Part shown: one piece after another, positions 45,216 to 54,684 of the stretch
How positions within the stretch are numbered: position 1 is the stretch's first letter
How the letters are laid out: each line of letters begins with the position of its first letter
Origin: Halomonas sp. A11-A
Lineage (GTDB): Bacteria > Pseudomonadota > Gammaproteobacteria > Pseudomonadales > Halomonadaceae
Direction: 5' to 3'
NCBI RefSeq assembly: GCF_003182195.1
Contig: NZ_QGTM01000010.1
Coordinates: 22,803 to 86,802, forward strand
DNA length: 64,000 nucleotides
The notes under the pieces: model-generated
Told to the model about the DNA's origin: nothing
Seen by the model: the letters and a program-made list of their open reading frames with translations, nothing else
Databases searched by the model: none
Made by a program: the position numbers and the translations under genes

Positions 45216-46037
45216 ATGTCCCACACGACGTTTCCCTCGATCGACCCCGCCGCCCACCTGGCGCGGGTGCGCGAACGCAGCCCGCTGATCCACAACATCA
45301 CCAACCTGGTGGCCATGAACACCATGGCCAACGTGCTGCTGGCCATCGGCGCCTCGCCGGCCATGGTCCATGCCCGGGAGGAGGCCGCGGAGTTCACCGC
45401 CATCGCCGACGCCCTGACGGTCAATATCGGCACCCTCTCGCCCCACTGGGTGGAGGCCATGATCGAGGCCGCCGAGGCGGCTCGCCTGGTGGGCAAGCCC
45501 TGGGTGCTGGACCCGGTGGCGGTGGGGGCCACCGCCTACCGCCGCGAGACCGGCGCGCGCCTGCTGGAGCGCCTGCCCACGGTGGTCCGCGGCAACGCCT
45601 CGGAGATCATCGCCCTGGAGGCCGGCGGCGCCGGCGGGCGCGGCGTCGACAGCAGCGACCCGGCCGAGGCCGCCGAGCAGGCCGCCGTCCGCCTGGCCCG
45701 CCGCACCGGCGGCGTGGTGGCGGTGACCGGCGAGGTGGACCTCGTCACCGACGGCCGCCGGCTGGCCCGGGTGCGCGGCGGCCACCCGCTGATGCCGAGG
45801 GTCACCACCCTGGGCTGCTCGCTCACCGGCGTGGTGGCCGCCTTCGTGGCCGGCGCCGAGGATGCCTTCACGGCTACCGTCGCTGCCCTGGCCTGCTATG
45901 CCGCGGCAGGCGAAATCGCCGGCGAGACGGCACGCGGGCCCGGCAGCTTCGCCGTGGCCTTCCTCGACGCCCTGCATGCCCTGGAGGGCGAGACCCTGGG
46001 GCCCCGCCTGCTACTGGAGATGACCGATGCGACTTGA
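45216..46037 (+). CDS. thiM: Hydroxyethylthiazole kinase
   Basis: A 273-residue kinase that phosphorylates the thiazole moiety of thiamin for salvage. RSPLIHNITNLVAMNTMANVLLAIGASPAMVHA is split-matched to the family N-terminus; VLDPVAVGAT, RGNASEI and TTLGCSLTGVVAAF (with Cys in the phosphate-binding loop) follow. GGAGG precedes the ATG. It is controlled by the upstream TPP riboswitch and overlaps thiE by 11 bases. Confidence 0.96.
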   Translation: MSHTTFPSIDPAAHLARVRERSPLIHNITNLVAMNTMANVLLAIGASPAMVHAREEAAEFTAIADALTVNIGTLSPHWVEAMIEAAEAARLVGKPWVLDPVAVGATAYRRETGARLLERLPTVVRGNASEIIALEAGGAGGRGVDSSDPAEAAEQAAVRLARRTGGVVAVTGEVDLVTDGRRLARVRGGHPLMPRVTTLGCSLTGVVAAFVAGAEDAFTATVAALACYAAAGEIAGETARGPGSFAVAFLDALHALEGETLGPRLLLEMTDAT

Positions 46038-46644
46038 TCTATCCCTGTACCTCGTCACCGACCCCGGCCTGTGCGCCGAGCGCGGCCTGGTGGAGACCGT
46101 GGTGGCCGCGGTGCGCGGCGGGGTGACGGTGGTGCAGCTGCGCGACAAGCACGCCGCCGACGGGGAGATGATCGACCAGGCACGGCGGCTGAAGGCCGCG
46201 CTGGCCGGCAGCGGCGTGCCACTGATCATCAACGACCGCCTCGAGGTGGCCCTGGCCGCCGAGGCCGACGGCCTGCACCTGGGCCAGGACGACGGCGACG
46301 TGGCCGCCGCCCGCGCCGCCCTGGGCGAGCGGGCACTGCTCGGGCTCTCGGTGCAGACCCACGAACAACTCGCCCGCCTCGACCCGGGCCCGCTCGACTA
46401 CCTCGGCCTGGGGCCGGTCTTCGCCACCCACAGCAAGCACGACCACGCCAGCCCGCTGGGCGTCAACGGCCTGACCTCGCTGGTCGCCGCCAGCCCCCTG
46501 CCCGCGGTCGCCATCGGCGGCCTCAAGGCCGAACACGCCGGCGCCGTGCGGTCATCGGGGGCCCGGGGCCTGGCGGTGATCTCGGCGATCTGCGGCCAGC
46601 CCGACCCGGAAGCCGCGGCGCGGGCCTTCTTCACCCGCCGCTGA
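46027..46644 (+). CDS. thiE: Thiamine-phosphate synthase
   Basis: A 205-residue TIM-barrel enzyme that joins HMP diphosphate to thiazole phosphate. Motifs: VTVVQLRDK, IINDRLEVALAAEADGLHLGQDD, LDYLGLGPVFATHSKHD and AIGGL. Overlap with thiM implies coupled translation. No thiD is present here, so the pyrimidine kinase must be elsewhere. Confidence 0.96.
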   Translation: MRLDLSLYLVTDPGLCAERGLVETVVAAVRGGVTVVQLRDKHAADGEMIDQARRLKAALAGSGVPLIINDRLEVALAAEADGLHLGQDDGDVAAARAALGERALLGLSVQTHEQLARLDPGPLDYLGLGPVFATHSKHDHASPLGVNGLTSLVAASPLPAVAIGGLKAEHAGAVRSSGARGLAVISAICGQPDPEAAARAFFTRR

Positions 46645-46650
46645 TCGCGC

Positions 46651-46788
46651 TCAGGAGGAGGGGCGGCGCTTCAGGGTCGTGCGGCGGTCGTGGTAGGCGA
46701 TCGCCAGGCCACTGCCGATGATCAGCAGGCTGCCGACGAAGACCCACAGATCCGGCATCTCCCCCCAGAACCACCAGCCCAGCAGCAC
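46651..46788 (-). pseudogene. Truncated eamA 3' end, left border of the second island
   Basis: These 138 bases on the minus strand code for 45 residues (VLLGWWFWGEMPDLWVF... to RRPSS and a TGA) that align without gaps to the end of the complete EamA gene at 54685-54822; the 97 bases at 46692-46788 agree at 88 positions. Homology stops abruptly at 46788. The start of the gene is missing. It is convergent with thiE, six bases from its stop. Confidence 0.85.
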
Positions 46789-47136
46789 TGCTGTCGCACT
46801 GGCACCCGATCGTATGTCGCAATGACGGGGCGGTAGCAGACATCCGTCGATTCCAAGGCACACAGCCAGAACCTTGCAGGAGCTTCAGTGAATCATGCAC
46901 CAAAACAACAAAATCCTGATGAGCTACCGTAGAAAGAAGCACCAGAAAGAAGCACTAGGCCACTTTAGATTGCCTCAAACCTTAGTTTTGTCATCCGGTG
47001 ATTGCTCGATCAATTTCTGGGGGATATGCTAAATCCCAAAAGGAAGACAACCACATAACATGCCAAGATGAAGGGTTGTTCTAAAAGAGCCAGATGAAAA
47101 AGTGGTTATATGACCAACTATAACAGGAACAATAAA
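46789..47136. other. Island junction, AT-rich, no gene seen
   Basis: This 348-bp stretch separates the eamA remnant from the ABC binding-protein gene. Composition shifts from GC-rich to clearly AT-rich from about 46900. I see no complete ORF, tRNA or recognisable insertion-sequence end. It should hold the promoter of the ABC operon. Confidence 0.6.
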
Positions 47137-48222
47137 ATGAAGATCCTCTATTTTCCCAAGAAAAAAGCAACGATCGCGACACTTCTGTGCGCCTCCGCCA
47201 TAATCCTGCCCGGCGTCTCTACCGCTCAGGACAGCGAGACGATCAACATCGGGCTCAACGTATCATGGCCCGGGTTTTCCTTTCTGGAAGTGGCGCGACA
47301 GAAAGGACTCGCAGGCAACCATGATCTCAACCTCACTATCTTCGAGGATCCTCTTGGGGGCCATGCAGCGCTGGCAGCAGGCCAAATAGACGTATACCTC
47401 AGTACCGCTGAATATGCCCCATTTGCCATTGAACGTGGTACGGACACGGTTCTGGTTTCACACCTCAACATCTCTTACGGCGTCGACAAGGTACTGGTTG
47501 TCGAAGACATGACGACGGAGGAGCTGAAAGGACAGAAAGTCGGCGCGCCACAAGCCTACATCGGTGAAATATTGATGGGCATGTGGCTCGACAAGGAAGG
47601 CCTTACGCCGGACGACGTGGAGTGGGTCAACCTGAATGCCGACGAGGCTGTCGGGCCGGTCATGTCGGGAGATCTGGCGGCGGCTTACATGTATGAACCC
47701 TGGGTAACGCGTGTTCTGGACAATCTCGATACCGCCGAGATTGCGGCGGATACGGCTGATCCCTATTACCTCGATACCGGCATCTTCATGGATGCAATGT
47801 ACATGAACAAGACGTTCATCAAGGAGCAAAGGGAAGCGGCCGTGGACATGATCCGGGCCCGCTTCGATGCCTTGCAGTACTGGCATGACCATACCGAAGA
47901 AGTGAATCAGTTGTTTTCGGACTATCTCCAGTGGCCGGTGTCCGATATCGAGTCGGTCGTGGGTACCAATGGCAAGTACCTGGACGATGGACTATATATG
48001 CTGGATTTTGACGAAACGGCGCGAATTTGCGGTGCGCTTGACGGAGAACCGCCGCATGGCATCGAGCAGGGTTCCATCGTCCAGAGCGTCGCACAAACCA
48101 ACGAGTGGTGGGTCAAGCTGGGCCTGATGGATGGAGTGCAGGACGCAGCGAAGGGCGTCGACTGCAGCCTGATTGCCGACCTGGTCGACAGCGGTTATCG
48201 CCAGTCAATGTCTGCACGTTGA
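47137..48222 (+). CDS. NitT/TauT-type ABC substrate-binding protein
   Basis: A 361-residue periplasmic binding protein with a signal peptide (cut near STA-QDSETI). INIGLNVSWPGFSFLEVARQKGL and GHAALAAGQIDVYLSTAEYAP match the SsuA/TauA/ThiY family, and YMYEPWVTRVL follows. The ligand is unknown; the enzyme genes downstream suggest a guanidino or amide compound. I prefer the ATG at 47137 with AGGAA before it; an in-frame ATG lies at 47110. Confidence 0.85.
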   Translation: MKILYFPKKKATIATLLCASAIILPGVSTAQDSETINIGLNVSWPGFSFLEVARQKGLAGNHDLNLTIFEDPLGGHAALAAGQIDVYLSTAEYAPFAIERGTDTVLVSHLNISYGVDKVLVVEDMTTEELKGQKVGAPQAYIGEILMGMWLDKEGLTPDDVEWVNLNADEAVGPVMSGDLAAAYMYEPWVTRVLDNLDTAEIAADTADPYYLDTGIFMDAMYMNKTFIKEQREAAVDMIRARFDALQYWHDHTEEVNQLFSDYLQWPVSDIESVVGTNGKYLDDGLYMLDFDETARICGALDGEPPHGIEQGSIVQSVAQTNEWWVKLGLMDGVQDAAKGVDCSLIADLVDSGYRQSMSAR

Positions 48223-48310
48223 TGCCGTAGGGTGAGCATCGGTGCCAACGGTGCTTCCCGCGACATGATCCAATCCGGCCGATGGGCCGATAGCATCTGA
48301 CAGATGGGGA

Positions 48311-49141
48311 ATGGGAATGGCGGGTGAATCCAGACAGGGTGCCTATCGATCACGCTGGTTCGAGTTCCTAGCGCCGATACCGAAGGGGTGGCGCCTCATC
48401 CTGGGCGCGCTGGTGTGGGTGATATTTTTCGGTCTCTGGGAAACAGCGGTATTACGCGGCTGGGTCAATACCTTGCTGGTACCTTCACCCCTCGAGGTGG
48501 TCGGCACGCTCTATGAGTTGTTCGCAGAGCGCGGTTTCCTGGGGGATGTCGGCATCAGTATTGCGCGCATCGTCGGTAGCTTTCTGGCGGCCTGTCTTAT
48601 CGCGATCCCCCTCGGCATCCTGATGGGATCCTTCAAGACGGTCGAAGCGCTGTTCAATCCCTTCGTTTCGGCATGGCGGTATCTGCCGGCCCCCGCCTTC
48701 ATTCCCATTCTGCTGATGTGGTTTGGCACGGGCGAGGCGCCCAAGCTGGCTCTGTTGTTTCTGGGGGTCATTTTCTTTCTGATTACCTTGATCATGGATC
48801 ATACGAGCCAGGTGCGTGCAGAGCTTATCGAAACCGCGATGACACTTGGCGGCAAGCGGTGGCAGATCCTCTGGACGGTCGTGGTGCCAGCAGTGATGCC
48901 CAACATCGTGACGTCCATGAGACAGATGCTGGCGATCGCATGGACCTACCTGGTCATTGCCGAGATCATCGCCTCGACGACCGGCATAGGCGCGATGATG
49001 ATGCGGGCACGCCGTTTCCTGAATACTGATGAGATAATGGCCGGAATCCTGATCATCGGTGTGCTTGGGCTAGCCTTCGACCTGCTTTTCCGCTGGTTGC
49101 AGCGCACCCTATTCCCCTATCTCAGCCAGGAGGGTGACTGA
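48311..49141 (+). CDS. NitT/TauT-type ABC permease
   Basis: A 276-residue permease with about six spans and the EAA loop ELIETAMTLGGKRWQILWTVVVPAVMPNI. The family imports nitrate, taurine, sulfonates, cyanate and related compounds. Its TGA overlaps an ATG at 49141 (TGATG) that would naturally start the ATPase gene but is now out of frame with it. Confidence 0.88.
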   Translation: MGMAGESRQGAYRSRWFEFLAPIPKGWRLILGALVWVIFFGLWETAVLRGWVNTLLVPSPLEVVGTLYELFAERGFLGDVGISIARIVGSFLAACLIAIPLGILMGSFKTVEALFNPFVSAWRYLPAPAFIPILLMWFGTGEAPKLALLFLGVIFFLITLIMDHTSQVRAELIETAMTLGGKRWQILWTVVVPAVMPNIVTSMRQMLAIAWTYLVIAEIIASTTGIGAMMMRARRFLNTDEIMAGILIIGVLGLAFDLLFRWLQRTLFPYLSQEGD

Positions 49142-49187
49142 TGAACGGCACAGTGAATGATGCAATGCTCTCCACAGCCGACCAGAC

Positions 49188-49994
49188 ATGCGCCATCAGC
49201 CCCCCCCCAAACTCAGGCTAAAAGAGGTCGGCAAGTCGTTTCATGTCCCGCGCGGGGAAGACATCCAAGCAATCGCGAACGTGAGCTTCGACACCCATGA
49301 AAATGAGGTGTGCGTGTTGCTGGGTCCTTCCGGCTGCGGTAAGTCGACCGTGTTGCGCATGGTGGCGGGTCTTGAGCAACCCACCACGGGCGAGCTCATG
49401 CTGGACGGGGAGAGGATCATTGGCCCGGCTCAGGAACGGGGGATGGTGTTTCAGGCCTACACCTCCTTCGACTGGCTGACCGTCCAGCAGAATGTCGAAT
49501 ACGGCATGCGATTGAACCGCGTTCCCAAGCAGGAGCGACGCGATCGCGCCGAGCACTTCATCGAACTGGTCGGGCTGAGTCGTTTCGCGGGGACGTACCC
49601 CCGTCACCTTTCCGGCGGCATGAAACAGCGAGTGGCGATCGCCCGAACGCTTGCCAACCAGCCGGCAATCCTGCTGATGGATGAGCCCTTCGGGGCACTG
49701 GACGCTCAGACACGCTGGCAGATGCAGGAACTGATGATGAATATCGTCGAGGCGGCCAATACGACAGTGCTGGTGGTGACGCATGATATCGAGGAAGCCA
49801 TCTTCCTGGCCGACAGGATCGAATTCATGTCACGACATCCGGGCAGGGTTCATGAAGAGATCATCCCGGCCTTCAAGCAGGGACAGCGGATCGGCCAGAA
49901 GGAGGATCTGATCGGCCTGGCCGGGTACGGCGACCTGGAGCGCCACATCCTGCAGCTGATGCGCGAACAGGGCACCGATGAGACGTCACCGTGA
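49188..49994 (+). CDS. NitT/TauT-type ABC ATPase, possibly frameshifted at its start
   Basis: A 268-residue ATPase with Walker A GPSGCGKST, the signature LSGGMKQRVAIARTL and LLMDEPFGALD. The usual start appears to be the ATG at 49141 that overlaps the permease stop, but that frame ends at a TAA just after a run of nine C (49200-49208). One more C would join it to this frame. As written, the protein starts at 49188 without a good ribosome site. Confidence 0.82.
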   Translation: MRHQPPPKLRLKEVGKSFHVPRGEDIQAIANVSFDTHENEVCVLLGPSGCGKSTVLRMVAGLEQPTTGELMLDGERIIGPAQERGMVFQAYTSFDWLTVQQNVEYGMRLNRVPKQERRDRAEHFIELVGLSRFAGTYPRHLSGGMKQRVAIARTLANQPAILLMDEPFGALDAQTRWQMQELMMNIVEAANTTVLVVTHDIEEAIFLADRIEFMSRHPGRVHEEIIPAFKQGQRIGQKEDLIGLAGYGDLERHILQLMREQGTDETSP

Positions 49995-50035
49995 CATCGC
50001 ATGGCGGTCGTGAACCGGATCAACAGAGAGGTCCC

Positions 50036-50803
50036 ATGAAACAGGCGACGGTATTGATGGCAGAAATGACGTGGCCGGAGTTCGGCGCGCGTCTGGAGAA
50101 CGAGCCGGTCGTGTTTCTCCCGACCGGCATGCTGGAGCAGCACGGACCGCATCTTCCCATGGGCGTGGACCACCTGTTGCCCACCGCCATCGCGGAGATG
50201 GTGGCGCAGGAAGTCGACGGTATCGTGGCCCCACCGATCAATTATGGTTACAAGTCGATGCCTCGCACCGGGGGAGGTCCCGCGTTTCCCGGCAGCACCG
50301 GACTCGACGGAACCACGCTGATCCATATAGTGCGCGACGTGATCCGTGAACTGGCGCGCCATGGTGTGCGTCGCATCTGCGTCATCGACGGTCATTTCGA
50401 GAACCTGTGGTTCCTCAACGAAGGGATCGACCTGGCAATGCGCGAGGTTGGTAGCACCGGGCTGAGGGTGATGTGTCTTCAGCACTGGGAGTTTCTGACT
50501 CGGCATACCCTCGATCTGGTCTTCCCCGATGGCTTTCCAGGGATCGAACTGGAACATGCCGCGGTACTCGAGACGTCACTGATGATGCATTTCTATCCCG
50601 ACCTGGTGCGTACCGACCGAATTCCCGACAACGCCCCCATGGAAGCCCCGCCCTATGACGTCTGGCCGGCACACACGGAGTGGGTACCGGCATCGGGCGC
50701 ACTCACCTCGGCTGCCCTGGCCTCGCCCGAGAAAGGGGCGGCCATGGCGAAGCAGTATCGCGACGATATGGCGGCTGCCGTGCAGAGAGAGCTCCTCTCG
50801 TGA
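50036..50803 (+). CDS. Creatininase-family amidohydrolase
   Basis: A 255-residue metal enzyme. PTGMLEQHGPHLPMGVDHLLP holds the Glu, His, Asp and His metal ligands, and VIDGHFENLWFLNEG is also conserved. The family opens cyclic amides (creatinine, formamides) or processes peptides such as MftE. Here it lies between an ABC importer and SDR and ureohydrolase genes, so hydrolysis of an imported cyclic guanidino compound or amide is a fair guess. Confidence 0.85.
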   Translation: MKQATVLMAEMTWPEFGARLENEPVVFLPTGMLEQHGPHLPMGVDHLLPTAIAEMVAQEVDGIVAPPINYGYKSMPRTGGGPAFPGSTGLDGTTLIHIVRDVIRELARHGVRRICVIDGHFENLWFLNEGIDLAMREVGSTGLRVMCLQHWEFLTRHTLDLVFPDGFPGIELEHAAVLETSLMMHFYPDLVRTDRIPDNAPMEAPPYDVWPAHTEWVPASGALTSAALASPEKGAAMAKQYRDDMAAAVQRELLS

Positions 50804-50875
50804 ATGGGCCACAGACGAGATGTCCTCGCATTCCACTTGAGGTAGTGGCACCCAGGTCCGGTTCGGGAGGGAATG

Positions 50876-51655
50876 ATGGCGATTTCCTTTGATTTCAGTG
50901 GCCAGACGGTGCTCGTGACCGGGGCCAGCCGCGGCATCGGATTTGCCGTGGCGAAGGCTTTCGCTACTACCGGGGCGCGAGTCTGTGTGCTAGCCGATGA
51001 TGCCGGCATCGTTCAGGCGGCGCGCCTACTGGCGGCGGAAACCGGTAGCGAGGTCTGGGCCCAGCGCTGCGACATCACCGATCGCCATGCCGTCAAGAGC
51101 GCCCTGGAGGGTATCGAACGAGTCGATGTGCTGGTCAACAATGCCGGCGTGGAACTTCCGACGCCGGTGGAAGAGGGCCATGACGACATCGATGACGCCT
51201 TCGAGCGCATCATCGACGTGAATGTCCTGGGCACCTGGCGGGTGACGCGGGCCGCGCTGCCGAAGATGACCGCAGGGGGTCGCATTCTCATCACGTCGTC
51301 GATCTGGGGGCGCACCGCCGTTCCCGGTTTTGCCGCCTACGTGGCCTCCAAGCATGCGTTGATCGGCCTCGCGCGGACCCTCTCCCGGGAGCTCGGGCCA
51401 CGCTCGATCCACGTCAATGCCGTCTGCCCGGGGTGGGTGCGCACCGAGGCTTCGCTTCGCTCGCTGGCGGTGATGGCCCGGGAGCAGGCGGTCAGCGAGG
51501 AGGCGCTGGCCGACTCGATTGCCGCCGACCAGTCCCTGGGCGGCCTGATGGAGCCTGACGATGTGGCGGGACTGTACCTGTACCTCGCCTCCGAGGCCGC
51601 CGCCAACGTGACAGGGCAGGCGATCCCGATCGACCGCGGGGAGGTGATGGCATGA
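50876..51655 (+). CDS. Short-chain dehydrogenase/reductase, first of two
   Basis: A 259-residue SDR with TGASRGIG, NNAGVE, the serine in ITSSIWG and YVASK. The acidic start of the second strand (VLADDAG) suggests NAD. I chose the ATG at 50876, five bases after GGGAGG. Its stop overlaps the next SDR gene (ATGA). Confidence 0.88.
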   Translation: MAISFDFSGQTVLVTGASRGIGFAVAKAFATTGARVCVLADDAGIVQAARLLAAETGSEVWAQRCDITDRHAVKSALEGIERVDVLVNNAGVELPTPVEEGHDDIDDAFERIIDVNVLGTWRVTRAALPKMTAGGRILITSSIWGRTAVPGFAAYVASKHALIGLARTLSRELGPRSIHVNAVCPGWVRTEASLRSLAVMAREQAVSEEALADSIAADQSLGGLMEPDDVAGLYLYLASEAAANVTGQAIPIDRGEVMA

Positions 51656-52404
51656 ATGACTCACTGACAGGCGTTCGCATCCTGGTGACCGGAGGGTCAC
51701 GGGGTATCGGACGTGCTACCGCCGTCTCGCTGGCCTCGGCAGGGGCCCGCGTGGCGTTTGGCTATCACGGTGATGACGCCGCAGCGGCGGTCACCCTGGC
51801 CGAGGTGCAGGCACACGATGCGTCGGCATTCTCGATCGAGTCGGATGTCGCGGTGGAAGCCGAGGCCATCGAGATGGTACAGCGTGCCGTCGAGGGGCTC
51901 GGTGGTCTCGATGTGGTGGTCAACAATGCCGGCATCCTGCATGAAGCGAGCTTGCTAGAGACTTCCATCGATGCCTTCGACAAGGTCATCGCGGTGAATC
52001 TTCGCGGTACCTTCGTGGTGGGACGTGAGGCAATCCGACACATGGTCCAGCAAGGCAGTGGACGCGTGATCAATATCGCTTCCGACCTGGGCTATCTCGG
52101 CAGGGAGCGCAACAGCGCGTATTGCGCATCCAAGGCTGGTATCGGTGCCATGACGCGCGCCTGGGCCTTGGAGTTCGCGCCGCAGATTCTGGTCAATGCC
52201 ATTGCGCCAGGCCCCATCGACACCGACATGCTCGGAGCCGAGGTGATGAGCGAAGCTCAGCGCCAGAAGGAAAGCACTATCCCGCTGGGGCGCATCGGCC
52301 GTCCCGAGGAGATCGCCAACATGGTCACCTTCCTGGCAGGGCCACAGGCCACCTTCATTACCGGCCAGACCTACGGCGTCAACGGCGGTAGCGTCATGTT
52401 ATGA
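51652..52404 (+). CDS. Short-chain dehydrogenase/reductase, second of two
   Basis: A 250-residue SDR of the FabG-like group: TGGSRGIG, NNAGILHE, INIASDLGY (Ser replaced by Ala-Ser-Asp order) and YCASKAG. The end TGQTYGVNGGSVML is typical. It is not obviously a paralogue pair with the preceding SDR, so two different steps are likely. Confidence 0.88.
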   Translation: MNDSLTGVRILVTGGSRGIGRATAVSLASAGARVAFGYHGDDAAAAVTLAEVQAHDASAFSIESDVAVEAEAIEMVQRAVEGLGGLDVVVNNAGILHEASLLETSIDAFDKVIAVNLRGTFVVGREAIRHMVQQGSGRVINIASDLGYLGRERNSAYCASKAGIGAMTRAWALEFAPQILVNAIAPGPIDTDMLGAEVMSEAQRQKESTIPLGRIGRPEEIANMVTFLAGPQATFITGQTYGVNGGSVML

Positions 52405-52435
52405 ACACACTGACAACCCATAAAGGACAATGACG

Positions 52436-53401
52436 ATGGCTCACGACGCCGCTTTTTTCCGGCCACTTGGGGGCAGCGAAGTGCCGCGCTTCGCAGGACG
52501 CTCCACCTTCATGCGACTGCCACAGATCGAGGACCCGTCAGAGGTCGATATCGCCCTGGTAGGCCTGCCCTGGGACAGCGGCTCGACGAATCGCGTCGGT
52601 CAGCGTCACGGACCTCGCGAGATCCGCAACAATTCGACCATGATGCGGCTGGTGCACCAGGCGAGCCGCATCGCGCCCTACGACCTGTGCCGCATCGCCG
52701 ACCTGGGGGACGTACCGGTCAACCCGATCGATATTCGCGATACGCTCGAACGGACCCGTGCGTTCTATCGACAGATCCACAATGCCGCTGCCGTACCGTT
52801 GACCGCCGGCGGTGACCATCTCGGCACCCTGCCGATACTGCGGGCCATCGCCCGCGATGAGCCCATGGCGCTGGTCCAGTTCGACTCGCATTCCGATACC
52901 AACGACACCTACTTCGGCGATAATCCCTATACCCACGGCACGCCGTTCCGACGAGCCATCGAGGAAGGCATCATAGACCCGGTGCGCATGATCCAGATCG
53001 GCATTCGTGGCTCTCTGTATGGGACTACTGACCTGGATTGGGCACGAGAACAGGGCATTCGCATCATCGAGATTGATGAATATTTCGATCTGGGCCCGGC
53101 AAAAGTGAATGCAGAAATCGCCCGCGTGGTCGGCGATGTGCCGACCTACGTCACCTTTGATGTCGACGCCCTAGACCCCGTCTACGCGCCAGGCACTGGC
53201 ACGCCCGAGGTAGGCGGTTTCACCACGCGTGAGGCCCAGCTGATGATACGCGGCCTGCGGGGACTCAACCTGGTGGGGGCAGACGTGATGGAGGTGGCGC
53301 CACCGTTCGACTCCTCGGGCATCACCGCCCTGACCGGGGCGACACTGATGTTCGAGTTGCTGTGCGTCCTGGCGGACGCGATCTCCAGGCGAGACGCGTG
53401 A
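52436..53401 (+). CDS. Ureohydrolase (agmatinase/guanidino-acid hydrolase family)
   Basis: A 321-residue dimanganese or nickel enzyme that releases urea from a guanidino compound. Ligands are in GGDHLG, DSHSDTND and DVDALDPVYAPGTGTPEVGG. Leu follows GGDH where agmatinases usually have Ser, and DSHSD replaces DAHTD, so the substrate may not be agmatine; guanidinobutyrate, guanidinopropionate or guanidine are options. It closes the operon and faces the convergent LysR gene. Confidence 0.88.
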   Translation: MAHDAAFFRPLGGSEVPRFAGRSTFMRLPQIEDPSEVDIALVGLPWDSGSTNRVGQRHGPREIRNNSTMMRLVHQASRIAPYDLCRIADLGDVPVNPIDIRDTLERTRAFYRQIHNAAAVPLTAGGDHLGTLPILRAIARDEPMALVQFDSHSDTNDTYFGDNPYTHGTPFRRAIEEGIIDPVRMIQIGIRGSLYGTTDLDWAREQGIRIIEIDEYFDLGPAKVNAEIARVVGDVPTYVTFDVDALDPVYAPGTGTPEVGGFTTREAQLMIRGLRGLNLVGADVMEVAPPFDSSGITALTGATLMFELLCVLADAISRRDA

Positions 53402-53562
53402 TGCAGGGGCCCCTGCTCTTGCTTTTATCATGCCCTCGATGTGCCGGCATGAACGGCGAGCATATTGTCCCGCCTTGACCTCAAGGGCCTGGTGGCCGGC
53501 GGAGCACGCCCGAACTCCGCCGCCGCCTATCACCGCTTCGCCACCGGCCACAGCGGACCCCG

Positions 53563-54498
53563 TCAGGATGCGGCGTCTGCCCTGTCCGACAGCACATCGA
53601 TCATGCAGTCACGGAGCAAATCGGCCGAGCGGAAGCTATGATGCTTGCTGGTGCAGATATAGAAACGCGTTTCATTCCCGAGGGTATCGGGCAGAAGCAC
53701 CCTCATGTGGCCCGCGTCGACCCAGTACTCGGCATAGTGTGCTGGCAGGTAGCCGATGTAGCGTCCACTGAGTATCAGTAGGGCATTGCTTTCCATGTGG
53801 GAAACCGTCGGCCGCTCGATGGAGACGCAAAGGTCATCGTTTTCGGGAAAGGACACGTAACTCTTGCCCGTCAACGTCGTGCTCTTCAGTGCCTCCAGGA
53901 TTCGAGCAGGATCGGATTCGTAGAACAGCGGGTGGTCGGCCCCGCAATAGAGCTGTTGGGACTCCGTGAAGACGGGCACGCTGTCGACAGAGTCGTGAGC
54001 CGGTTCGACGGGTGTCAAGATGCAATGATATCGCCCCTCGACCAGCCCCTGGATGAGCTCTTCCGGGGAGGAGATATCAACGTAAAGATGCACCTCGGGC
54101 GCAAGCTCGGTGAAATTCTGGAACCCCCTGGGCAAGGGTGCCACCCGATTCGTCGCCAGGGCGTCCACGACGCCGAAATGCAGATCGCCGGTCAGATGAC
54201 CGCGTACCTCCGCCACCACGTCGCAAAAGCCGGCGACGGAATCGAATAGCGGTTTCAGGCTCAGGTGGATCCGCTCACCCTCCTCCGTCAGGGCGAAGCC
54301 TTTCCTCCCACGCTCGCAGAGGGTGAATCCCAGGCGTTCCTCGAGCGTTTTCAGCTGGACACTGATCGTCGAAAGCGACAGCCCCAGCACCTGCTGGGCC
54401 GGAGCGAGCCCCTGAGCCTGCACCACAGCATGAAAGACGCGAAGCAGTTTGAGGTCGAAGTCGGTCAGATTCGGAACATTGGAATGACGTGCAGTCAT
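53563..54498 (-). CDS. LysR-family transcriptional regulator
   Basis: A 311-residue regulator. The N-terminal helix-turn-helix is FDLKLLRVFHAVVQAQGLAPAQQVLGLSLSTISVQLK-like, followed by the effector-binding fold. It is convergent with the ureohydrolase gene, not divergent from its operon, so it may act at the promoter near 47000 at a distance or on another gene. Ends 161 bases from the ureohydrolase stop; the gap shows no gene. The next 186 bases (54499-54684) hold nothing recognised. Confidence 0.88.
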   Translation of the reverse strand: MTARHSNVPNLTDFDLKLLRVFHAVVQAQGLAPAQQVLGLSLSTISVQLKTLEERLGFTLCERGRKGFALTEEGERIHLSLKPLFDSVAGFCDVVAEVRGHLTGDLHFGVVDALATNRVAPLPRGFQNFTELAPEVHLYVDISSPEELIQGLVEGRYHCILTPVEPAHDSVDSVPVFTESQQLYCGADHPLFYESDPARILEALKSTTLTGKSYVSFPENDDLCVSIERPTVSHMESNALLILSGRYIGYLPAHYAEYWVDAGHMRVLLPDTLGNETRFYICTSKHHSFRSADLLRDCMIDVLSDRADAAS

Positions 54499-54684
54499 GA
54501 GAATCGCCAGAGTCGGCCAGTAGGAGTCGCCGGACAGTCCGTTGCCACGACGATCAACTTAGCAAAGAGGTATGTCCAATGGAACGTGCGCCATGGAAAT
54601 GACCGAGATGACGCCTGCCGAGCACCGCGCGGGCGGGACCCTGGACCGGCGGTCTCCGGTTCCAGAGGGGCATCAGTCGTCGTT

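Noticed and set aside
46789..46960. Possible insertion-sequence end at the left border of the second island
   Set aside because: I could not find terminal inverted repeats, a target duplication or any transposase segment in this stretch.
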